Positions 12,701 through 24,700 of a DNA stretch of 64,000 bases are shown here, piece after piece (the stretch's first letter is position 1; the number at the start of each line of letters is the position of its first letter). Source of the stretch: Pieris napi (taxonomy: Eukaryota > Arthropoda > Insecta > Lepidoptera > Pieridae); contig NC_062235.1 of NCBI RefSeq assembly GCF_905475465.1, forward strand, positions 7,574,001 to 7,638,000, read 5' to 3'. Made by a program: the position numbers and the translations under genes. The notes under the pieces were generated by a model. That model saw only the letters and a program-made list of their open reading frames with translations, did no database searches and had not been told where the DNA came from.

Positions 12701-15700
12701 TTGTGCACTTAAATTAGACTTATAATGAAGAGAATATATACATATTACAAATTTCACGTGTGTCAAAGGAAAGATTTTGATACTAGACTCCGATATTTTC
12801 CTAAATAGTGTCCGAGTCCATAGCGGACAAACAACGTGACACGTAATTTTTATATATTAAGATAATAATATTGAAACGCATACAAGATGTGGTTGAATTG
12901 TAAAAGGTTAAGTTACGCATTTATAAGCAATTTCTATACAGGGACTTGAACTGCCTAATATCTACACGGGTGATAGAAGAGGGTGTGGACGTACCACAAT
13001 GCTCCCTGGTCGTGCGATTTGACCTGCCGCTTGACTATCGCTCTTATATACAAAGCAAAGGTAATTAAAAAAATATAAAATGACTTTCTGATTCCTTTTT
13101 TATACTAATATAATGAAGAGAAAAGATTTAATTGTTTGTTTGGTTTGACCGGGCCTTAATTACTGCATTAGAATCCTACATTATCCTGTATAGTCTATAG
13201 AATATTTTCAAAAAACATCTGTTTGAAAACTTCGATAATGTAATCTAACATAACAATAGAGCAAAGGGATGTATAGTCCTTTTCATGAAAGAAATCCCCC
13301 CAGCCGCAGCGCTGTAATCGCGTGACGTAATGTTGCCATTTATGAGTAAAAAAATTACTTATTTTACATTTAGAATATTTAATTTATCAAATACATAATA
13401 CTATTTTCTACATACTTCGATGAAACAATATTTCTGTTATGTAAAAAGTACTTTTTTATTTACTTATATAAGCGGTGTTCTACCTACTTACAGGGATAAG
13501 ATGAGAAAATAGGGTAAAGAAAAGCATTACAATTTTTTATTCAGAGTTTTATTGAATAATTGTGATCAGCGGCCATAGGAACATCACTGTCTGAAGAGTG
13601 AATGGAAATCAGATTTTGTTTCAGTATCACGTTCTTTTTTATATTGACACTATTTCGGATGCGGGCGACTCTTCCCCGGGGTGACAATTTTTTTCGAAGT
13701 ACTCGCCGCTGTTATACCTTTATTTGTAATTCTTGTTACAGTTCTCTCTGACACACCTGCAATTAAATAATGAACAATTGAAAATAATAGTAACTTTAAG
13801 TTTATAATGCTTATATACTATGTAATATATGTTTTAATTTCAGTTACCTAGTTTCATTCGTTATGTATTTGTTCAATTTCAATACAGCAAAAATTATTAT
13901 GTGGCAACTCTAAAAAGTACCTGTTATGGCGGCGACTCTCTTCCGAACATTGTTTAGTGGTATTAAAACACCTTGATTCTTTTGTTCCGCTTCACAGAAT
14001 TCTTTATCATTCAACCTTCAATATCATTTCTCGAGCCGAACTTTTTACAACTTTTGGCATTGTAAACAATCTTTAAAATGCACTAAGCTTGTTAAAAACT
14101 CACAAAAATCTACCAAAACAAACGAACTTGATAACATCGACGAACGACAACATGGCCGACCTGTCAAATTTAGTTCCAAAAATCTCCGCGGGCCTTCTTT
14201 CATGAAAAGGACTATACCTTAAATCCCAAGTTAGTTCTCATTTCACACAGGCTACTAGTAATTTTTATTTGTTCATAACGCACGCCATATCCTTTCATAT
14301 TAATTGTTGGTAAGAAACTTATTTATTTATTTAAATAGGTTTACCAACTGGCATTACCGTAAAAGCAATAATAATTTGTTTTACACCCTTTTAAGCAAAC
14401 AGCTTGATTTATATTAATAACTATTTCAAACTAACAGAATTCTTACAATCTATAAATATGTGATTTAAAAAGCAATAGATATAAATGATAAGTTATTGCA
14501 AATTTTGGACAAAGATAGGTCTGTGGCTGTGAGTAAGAGAAGTGGAAGGGATCAATTTCAGAGGAAAATTTATTAGCTTAAAAATATGTATAATTTATCG
14601 TATGAATGTAACAATCTGTGGCTAGAATCCCGACATATATGTCGCTTTGTGTAATGTTTATTACATTACATTGATGCTTTAGTGTTTGTTGATAATAATG
14701 AAGAAATATAAAGCCTAAAATCATACTTTTCAATTCTCTGGTCCGTAGTATTTTGGAATATGGTAGTCTTGTTTGGAACCCTCAATATTCTGTCCATGTT
14801 GACAGAATCGAACGAATTAACCGCCATTTCTCCAAACATCTATGCCGATTAAATAATAACATTAGATTAAATAATAATAATTATTTCTTTCACTTGCAAT
14901 CACTCCGCGATAGACGCCGCGTTATCGATATTATATTTGTTTACAAAATTTTAAATAACTTGGTAGATTTACCTAATGTTTTAAGTCAAGTCAACTTCCT
15001 CTTAAAGAGGAACACAAGAAACGCATCAATCCTTTTTTACGTTCGGGCAGCGAGGACCAACGTCGGTTGTAATGAAACACACACATCTCTATCGACATTA
15101 AACGACGCTCGGAGTACATGCGAAGCAGATCCATTTAATGACAGTCTCCATGTCTTCAAGCGTAAGATACTGCAGCCACTCCAATAGTGATAATTGCAAA
15201 TTAGTTTTTTTTTTCTTTTTTTTTATATTTATAAATTGCACGTTTGTATTTTTTAATCTAGTTTGTTTTTTTACTTTTAATGTTCAAGTTATTTTCTCTT
15301 TATCATTGTAATGTTTCCCTCTAAATGTTGTGCACATTTGCTATTGATGCACATGCATGTATCTTGTTTTTTATGTCATGTGTTATCTGTATGTGTTTCG
15401 TTAGTGTGCCTTTTAAAATAAAATAAAATTACATATTAAATTAAAAATTCCAATAATATATAGACGTTTTCAAACATTCTTTCGCTCTACTATTATTACT
15501 AATCAATTCTTCTGGCCCACCAACCCAAATGGGTTTTCTAATTCCATAGAATTTGTTTATATTTATTTTCTTAGATTGATGTTTATGTATTTTTTATAGG
15601 TCGTGCAAGGAACAGGGAATCAAAATATATTATGATGGTGAATGAAACGGAAATTGAGAAGTTTCAAAGTAAATATTATGGATTTCAGACATTAGAAAGT

Positions 15701-18700
15701 TGCCTTCAACAGGTCAGTTATTTATGTCTGATAATACGTGTAGGTCGGTTATCGAAAGCTGGCGCGTTCACAGTACTCACTAATGCAATTTCACTATACA
15801 GTATGTTTAAAAATATAACTTTTTTTGCCAAGCTATATTTGGTCTACTCTGGTTTTAAGTAAGGTTGAGTGGGTTGTAAATAAATAAAAATGTGTCAAAT
15901 ACATATAAATAATATTATGTACATACGTGGGTGGATCCAAAAGTTTTAAGCCCGACCAAGAACGTAAAAGAGTAGTTTGTGTAAATAAATTTTCATTTTT
16001 CGACATAAGCTCCATCTAGCTCAACACACTTCACTTTTACTTTTCAATACTCCTCTTAGAAACACCAGTCGCATCTGATTTCAAATTAGAAATTACAATT
16101 TTTCATTAAACTGTTTTTATTAGGATGCTTAAAATAATTAAAAACATTGTACACCATTTCACGAGATTGTCCTGTTAATGTTTAGACGGAATATATTTCA
16201 TAAGACATTTTTTTCAAAGTATTCTAACCTTGAACCAAATAAGTAAACAATCACAGGCAAAATAATAATGAGAAAAAAGATCAACATGTACAGTAAAGAT
16301 CAACATAAACAGTAGCAAAACAATAACTGTCTCTTTTATACTCATAAGCTTGACCGAGCGCGAGAGAGACGGACAGTCTTTTCATGATGCATATTCAGTG
16401 TGACAAGACGCCTCGCGCTTATCCACAGACACTACACATTTACATGTGTTGAAGCCGTCAGCTTTAGATAACATACCAATATGTGGTCTAGTTATGAGAT
16501 GTGGGACTAAAAAGAGTACCCTGTTAGATACCAGAGATACAAGTGTTTTATAAGGCGGGCCAATTCTGGTTAAGCCATCGATATACAAAAAACCCAAGAT
16601 GCACACTCAACGTCAAAAAAACGTCCTCAAAAAATGAGCGCAACATTCTAAATTGTGCGCTCATTTCAAATAGTCTCGCGTCTAATAAGTGGAGTCGATG
16701 TTATTTATTTGTGTTTTTTTTTATAAATAAATTTATGTACTTTTGAACTTTTTTGTATGTAGGATTTGACAAATATATTTACGCTATATAAAGTGTAGGT
16801 CAGGAGGTAGCCAATTTAACATTTTTTTTTAATTTAAAGAAAAAACTTTTTAACCCGATTAAAGTTACGTATTATTATAAATTTACAACTATTTAACATC
16901 CAACACCTTTTGTCTTCAGTCACCGTGACCACGCACGCTGTAAAGCACCCGAAAAGTCGGATAAATTTAAAATTATGTTAAATAGTTGTAAATAAAAAAG
17001 TCATGTTCGACTCCACTCAATACCTTGTCCTACCGACCACGGTCGGTCGTAAAATTTTATTGCTTTAAGTACGTATACACTGCGTTGTAATAACAACTTT
17101 AAGCAATTCGCGTAAGGTTGATTTTGCAATAATATATGCTTGTAACATATACTGTTATAGACCTACTGTTATAGAAAGGGACAGAAATAGTGTTTCGGGA
17201 CACTTTCGAGCGTTACTTTTATTCGAGACTGTGCATCTTGGGTTTTTTGTATATCAATGGGTTAAGCTAATAAATTGTTTTGTGTTTTAACGATAGCTTA
17301 CTTCAATTATAAGTAAATATTATGAAAGAAATGTATATCCCGCGAAAACACCCTATGTAGATTTATCCAAACGTTAGTTTAAATACTTTATTTCTCTATG
17401 TTCACCTGCAGTACTAATGATCAGATATTTTTTATTTTAGACACAGATCTTAGCGGGCGTCCATAAATTACGTGAGGTGTTTTTTAAAATTTTCTGTGAC
17501 TCCCTCCCCCCTGGTGAGATGTCGTGAGATTTTATTCAACCCCCTCCCCCAACCCCCAATCTCACGTGAGATTTTTCAAAACGTGGGTTTCTTACGTAAA
17601 CGCGTTGGATTGTTATTGTAAAAAGAAAAAAAATGTAAGCTTTTATTTACGACTAAAACAAAATAAGTGTAATGTTGAGCGTTTAGGTATGTAATCCGGT
17701 CAAATTAGACTAAAAAATAGGGGTAAGGTTACAATAATTCGCACTTAGCTGAATATTGGTAGGATTGCTCAATACACTAATATATAATATAATAAAGGAA
17801 ATGTGAAAAGTCCTCATCGATCCGGCACGTGCAAAAAAATTTACTCCGGGTCAAAGATCTCAAAAATGGGTTTTTCGCGATTTTCAGCAAAATTGTAAGT
17901 TTTATCATAAAATTAGTTTAGACAAAAATTGTTGATCAGATAATTATCTATAAAAATCAGATCAGATAATTGTCTAACTACTTTTTTTCCTAAGAGCCAC
18001 TGTTTTTGAGATATCACGATTCAAAAAGTTAAAAGAGTTGTAATCGTCATAATATGTATAAGTACACCACGTATATACATCACTGAAGCCGTAATACAAG
18101 CAAAAATATCGTTCTATCGGTCAGTGTGACTTACACATATAAAATATGAAAATTTCGGGTAAAAAAAACCCAGTCCTTTATTTTTTACGCCAGTGTAACT
18201 CTCAGCAACATCGCTCTGGAGTGAAAACACGTGTTTATTGTAACCTATTTTTTAGTTTTTAAAAACAGTAATTCAACTCACAAGAAGTTATCACCAACGG
18301 AATTCGCTTTCTTCTCGCTATGTATGGTGCTCCTAAAAAAATTACGTGCTTAGATAAATTCAGATATGCATGTTTCGTTAAAAATACTCGAAATAAAAAA
18401 CAAGTGCAGTTAGCATGTCTTCCTCCAACCTCAGCGGCTGCTCATCAACATCTTTTTCGGGTATATTACCAAGTTCAAGTGTGGCTTGGTAATCAGTTAG
18501 ACCCAAAAGACTGGGGTTGGAACTTGGTCGACAATTCATTAGAGCCAGTTCAGACTTTACTTCCACCTGCACCAGAAAAACTACTATACACCATTTTTTG
18601 CAACTGTAAAAAGGGATGATAGTGCTAAATGTGGTTGCAAAAAAGTTGGACTGTTTTGTTCTGTAGCATGTACTAACTGTCAAGGCAGGTCATGCTCCAA

Positions 18701-21700
18701 TGTTGAATTGCCAACAATTGAAGATTCATTTGATGTTGACGAAGAGACATGCGATGTGTCATTATTGGGACAATTTATTAACACCCAGAATGAAGAAACG
18801 CAACCGGCCGTTCTAGGCCGGCAACGCACTCGCGAGCCCTCTGGCATTGAGAGTGTCCATGGGCGGCGGTATCACTTAACATCAGGTGAGCCTCCTGCCC
18901 GTTTGCCCCCCGTTATATAAAAAAAAAGAAGATAAAGAAGAAGAAGAAGGAGAAGGAAGAGAAGAAGAACAAGAACAAGAGAAAGCAGAAGTTAATGATG
19001 ATTTAGATTCAGACGGATAAATTTTCTTATTTTTTGTAATTTACATCCCTTTCATCATTTTCAACCCTTGTCAATATCTACAGTTATTCAATAGTTTCAA
19101 ATTAAACAGAGTCATAAAAGATCAGTGGAATAGGCCTACCGGGGAAACCACATTTAAAAAAAACGCGCTAAGTACACAACCTCAAAGGTAGCTTGGAAAC
19201 GTGTGCATATTATGACGATTACAACTCTTTCAACTTTTTGAATCGTTATATCTCAAAAACGGTGGCTCTTAGGAAAAAAAGTATTCAGACATTTTTTATA
19301 GATAATTATCTGATCTACAATTTTTGTCTAAACTAATTTTATGATAAAACTTACCATCTTGCTGAAAATCGCGAAAACCCGTTTTTGTGATCTTGGACCC
19401 CGAGTAAATTTTTTTGCACGTGCCGGATCGATGAGGACTTTTCACATTTCCTTTATAATAGTGTATTGAGCAATCATACCAATATTCAGCCAAGTGCGAA
19501 TTATTGTAACCTTGGATGTCTAAATTGACCGGACTAATGGAGTTAGCGGGAAGTTGCAGAGATAGCCTTTAGGATCAACCATTTTTATTAAAAAAAATTC
19601 AACCAGAAAAAAATTGCGTGATATTTGCCGAGACCCCCCCTCTCTCCAACGTAAGATTAAATGAGATTTGACTCGACCCCCTCCCCCCCTTAAACACCTC
19701 ACGTAATTTATGGACGCCCCCTTAGTAGTGTCATTTTAGGCATTAAAGTCTTAAGCTATGGTAATAATTAGTCGCTAGACTTACCTACCAGTCTAATCTA
19801 AGTATACTAAAACAAATTATCTCGCCATTAAACTTTGCTCAAAGTTTTATACCTTATCCATAAATTGATGAGTTATTATTAATTATTATAACCCTGGATA
19901 ACTGTTGTCCATTACAGTTAATTATGGGTAATGCTAAAGATCGAGCGTCGCCAACTGAAGAGGAAGTTCAAGCAGCTTATGAAGATGATGATATACCACC
20001 TTTCGTCACCGCGAATGGAAGTTAGTATACATAAAGAGAAATTGACTTAAGACAGACTGATTTATTAATATTACTAATAGCAGGTAGGCGATAGATGCCA
20101 CACTTATGTTACTAATATGTGCTGCATCTACTACTATCTATATTGACTATAGATATGTATATATATTTGTTTTTCTAAATGTATGGTGAGATCAAATTAC
20201 ACAGTATATTTGTAGGGTAGGAATTCCTTTTTTTATTTTCGACTGCAAATCTTCGTTTGTATGATGTAATCATCTTTGTGATTTGAATTTCTATGAGCAG
20301 TGTGGGCCTAGTGGTTTCAACGTGGGACTCTCATTCCTTGGGTCGTAGGGTCTATCTCTGGCTGTGCACCAATGGATTTCTGTTTTATTTAGCTAACTCG
20401 TTCGATGAAAGAAAACATCGTGAGGAAATAGGCACACCTTAGACCCGAAAAGTCGACTGTGTCAGGCCAGAATGTTGATACCCTAATATCCTTTTAGAAG
20501 TGATCACAGAACATATACAGAAACTAGTAGACTCGGCCAAGCGTTGCTGTGGCTAAGGTTTTTGTAATATGACATAGTAGTAAACTATTCAAAGGAACGG
20601 CAGGAAAATACAGTCATGGGGATCACCATGCGTTTTTGGAGGCCATTAAATTGTAGCTTATGTGAAACGTTGGTACTTTCAACACTGCGCCATCTGTTAG
20701 AATTGTGTCAAATAATAAACAAATAATTTGCAATAAAATTACATTGCGGGTATAAATTGAGATGTAAGCTATCCTATCTTTTAAGTTGGATCAAACTACT
20801 CACGGTGTGCAAATTTGATTGATATCGGTTCGGTAGTGGAGTCCATAGCGGACAAACAACGTGACACGTAATTTATATATATTAAGATAAGATAATGAGG
20901 CCCAGACATAAAAGGTTGTCGCGCTATTGGTATATGTATATATATATATTATTTGAATGACGCACTACAGCTCCTATTTTTACTTACGTAATCATTCTAA
21001 TTAAATTATTATTCGTTTGAACTAAATACACAACGAATTATGAACGTTACCTTTGAACTTTAGTGTTATGTCTATGTCTTAGATCGCCTATTCGCAACAT
21101 CAGCCATTAGTCTCTTACATCGGTACTGTAACAGCCTACCTACCGACCAGTTTACGCTACTCACTCCGATGTGGATACTAGAATATGTTGAATTGAACCC
21201 GGTTATCACCATCGTGATGCCAATAGCTTGTTCCATCAAAGAACCGATTAAGGTAAACCATTATTTCGTTACTCAATAAACTTTAACAAGAAAATAGAAT
21301 CAACGGCAAATTGATCTCAACTGTCGCAAAATTATTATATAATAGATATCACACAAAAAGTCAACCAATCTCAATTGCTTTACATAATAAATGATACATT
21401 ATTTAACATTATATTAGAGTAAAAAGCGATAAAAAAACTTAAATTTAAACAAAATTAAGAATACGTGTGTGTATGTGTGTACACGTGTTAGAAGTTATAC
21501 TTCTTTGGCGTAATAAGATAAAAATCTTTTTAAAAATTGTATTCTACTTTTGTAGAAAAAAGGTATATTTAATACATTGAAAGTTTTATTATAACGCATT
21601 ATCTAGTTCAATAAAGTTTATTTAAATATCACAAAAAAAACTAAAACGTTGACTAAAGCTAACTTCAGGGTGTCGGTTTTTTGTGACGGTGTGCGCACGC

Positions 21701-24700
21701 ATCGTAAAAATTTACTCTCATCATTTTTCCCTAACGCGCCAAAATAAGTATAACTTCAAAAACTTTTCTCATCTCAGCTAGGACTATTAGTTAAAATAAA
21801 ATATGCTTTTTCCAGGGCGACCCCTATAATAGTGTTAAAACGGCGAAGCGTTCGGCCGCATTAAAAGCCTGTGTCAAGTTATATTTAGCTAAAGAATTTG
21901 ATCAGCACCTTCTCCCAAAAACATATGGGTGAGTTTACAAATTAATTATCTATTATTTCTTTCAAATTGTGTCTTAAATATTTCTTGCACTTTTAACATG
22001 TATCTGTTGGTCCATGCTAAAGCAAAAAACTATGACATACATAGTTACAACCTGTGAAATTGTATGTAAATGTATATGTGTGCGTTTCTTAAAAAATCTA
22101 TATAAAAATAATGGTAACCATGGCAACAAATACCATCTTTGGCTCCTTATCTGTCTGTCTGTATTCAACTCTTTCCACACATACTATTGTAAAGTCTTTC
22201 CTGTCGTATCATTTGACATAAATATATAATTGTTGTGAATAAATTAAATGTTGCGTAGTAAATAAGTACTATTATTTCGTATAATCGAATCGCTTTGCCG
22301 GTTGGCATTCTGCACAAAAAGGAATGCTGTATGTTTCTAAATAAGTTTTAAAAAGTGCTTAAATAGAGGAATATAAACATTTCAGAGAAATAAAATTCGA
22401 ACAAGAGGATATAAAGCAGTGTTTCCTTAATTGGCCATGGGACGACCCCAAAGAAGATAATAAAGACGGGACACCACTCGCTGGCACAAAAAAACGCGTT
22501 CGCAAGCACAAGAAAGTGGTATGTCTTTTTACCCAGTGTAAAAAACCGAAGGAGATTAAAAATTATTCAATACAATCTTTTCTGGGTCTTGTTTTTACAT
22601 TCATTTGTCATATTTCTTTATCGGCGCTATATATAGTTAAAAATCATAAAAAACCTTACGATTGCTATTTCGACCCAGTAAAGGGTGCTAAAAATACTTA
22701 AAATAAATAAATCTCCATTATAGTATTGTCTTTGATTAACATAACCTTTACACATTTAAAGAAAAAACTTTTTAACCGGATTAAAGTTATGTGGTCGTAC
22801 GTGGTCACGGTGACTGAAGACAAAAGGTGTTGGATGTTAAAAAGTATCACAGCTGTAGAGAAAGTTGCAAAGAAAGAAAAACAATCCGCGAAAATAGAGG
22901 ACACCGTGAGCCATTTTTGCCAAAACCCTCCATGTTTTAGTCGATACCAACTCCGGGGAAATAAATACAGATAATGCAACTTTCTCTGCAGCTGTGATAC
23001 TTTTTGACATCCAACACCTTTTGCCTTCAGTCACCGTGACCACGCACGCTGTAAAGCACGCGAAACGTCGGATAAATTTAAAATTATGTTAAATAATTGT
23101 AAATTTATAATAATATATAACTTTAATCCGGTTAAAAAGTTTTTTCTTTAAATCTCCATTAACTGATATTCAAAGACTATCTGACAACGCCGATAAATAA
23201 TAAAACAAATTCCCGTTTACGTTAGAGAATAATAGAAATAATTTATATTGCAGTATCCCAGTTATTTCAACGCATTGCCTTCTGTAGGCAACCAAAAATT
23301 CTACTTACATTTAATAAAACTGGATGTCGCTTTCGAAAAACCTACTGAATCACGCGAAATAGCGCTTTACGACCTTTTAAAAATGGATGAAGGGTTTGGG
23401 TTTCTTACAATGCGGCCTTTGCCGGAAATATGTGATTTTCCAATGTATCTAAGAGTTGGACAAGTTATGACAAATATACAAATGAATTATGCCTGCGTTA
23501 CATTGGATACAGCGCAGCTTCAATTGGTCAAACGGTAAGTGTATTTTGACAATATGTTTAAATTTATGTAAAATATTTAAAAAAAACATACATAATACAC
23601 CTGCTTATTAAAATGAAATATCAGTAATACGGAAAGATACTCTAGTCACAGGATGGTTACACTTTCGAAATTGTTTTTTAAGAATTTTAACTTAAACCGC
23701 CAGCGTGCTTTAATAGTTAATAAACACCCCGAAGGTTCTGGGTCGACGAACTCAGAATATACGAAATTACCTAAAGCATTATTAATATATAGGTCACAAA
23801 TTATATATATATATAATTCGTGAATGTCGAAGCTATTCAACCTCTTGACACCACGGGCCTAGCGAAAAGATTGAAAAGGACAAAACCATTCGAATTAGTG
23901 CGAGTGCACGTTAGTGTTAAGTGCTAAGCAGTGAACAGAATGTCTTCCCCTTAATAGAGACTTTCTTGTGTTAAATATCCTTTTTGGTAAATTAGGTTAG
24001 ACTTAAATTACTTATTAGTCTTAGTTAGGCAAGATTGATGTTAAATTATGTCTCAGTGAAGAGACAATTTATAAAAATAATCAAATATATATACGTATAT
24101 ATTAGGGTGCGTACAGACTTTGTAACATATTATATAACTTGTGTTTTATAACACGTCCACATTATGTAACCTTGTTATTCAACATTATAACATAAAACAA
24201 TACTGTACACATTAGAATAACAATGCAATATAACAATGTTATATAACCATTTTAAATATCAAAAGAAAAACAGAAAAACGTAGATGCTGGGTTCGTCCTA
24301 GCATACATATCAATAACATGTTATATAACATTCAGTGTCCATATTATCTGAAACATGTTATGTTATATAGTCTGTACGCACCTTTATACAGGATAATTAT
24401 TTTCAGATTCCATTTCTTCATATTCGATCAATTGTTAGCGGTTGCTAAGAAATTCGTGATATTCGAAGGATCTGTGAATTGCCTCTACGTTGTTCCTACG
24501 ATTAAAAAGGACGGATTCGATATCAACTGGAACGTAATGCGGACGCATAATGAAATAGAACCCAATGAGATACCATCAGACAAGGTTTTTAATTTTATTT
24601 TTTTAAATCTATTTTACAATAAAATTTATTCATATATACGCATTTATGTGGAGTATCTGCAGATAATAATTTAATAACTTCCCGCTAAAAGTTTTGCCAG

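Larger units (their letters stand above)
3787..15712 (+). other. Dcr-2: Dicer-2 helicase block (exons 1-11, residues 1-526)
   Basis: The DExD/H helicase is split by ten introns. Walker A spans the exon 1/2 junction. DECHHAVDE is in exon 4, and motif III-like LTATLLN opens exon 5. The helicase C lobe carries STRVIEEGVDVPQC and DYRSYIQSKGRARN across exons 10/11. An intact helicase is the Dicer-2 hallmark that lets it translocate along long dsRNA. Confidence 0.93.
17454..19720 (+). mobile_element. 2.27-kb long-TIR element carrying a CXC-type ORF
   Basis: The ends begin (c/g)gggcgtccataaattacg on both strands and are flanked by a perfect 5-bp direct repeat CTTAG (17449-17453 and 19721-19725), which fits a target-site duplication. 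The inverted repeats are very long: roughly 17454-18060 pairs with 19200-19720, with shared blocks such as aaaagtcctcatcgatccgg and gagccactgtttttgagata. The 1.1-kb centre holds a single cysteine-rich protein gene and no recognisable DDE transposase. The superfamily could not be assigned. It lies in Dicer-2 intron 11, sense relative to the host gene. Confidence 0.8.
19918..22518 (+). other. Dcr-2: Dicer-2 DUF283 / dsRNA-binding-fold block (exons 12-15)
   Basis: Residues 527-699. It contains AISLLHRYCNSLPTDQF and KTAKRSAALKACVKLYL, the pattern of the Dicer dsRNA-binding fold (DUF283). A charged stretch ending TKKRVRKHKKV follows. Exons are short (103-170 nt) and flanked by introns full of repeats. 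Confidence 0.85.

Noticed and set aside
18378..18683. 101-codon minus-strand ORF
   Set aside because: Antisense of the CXC protein frame, which has the recognisable motifs.
22698..23043. Several overlapping ORFs on both strands
   Set aside because: They are mirror readings of the two arms of the fold-back element and share the same residues; no independent gene.
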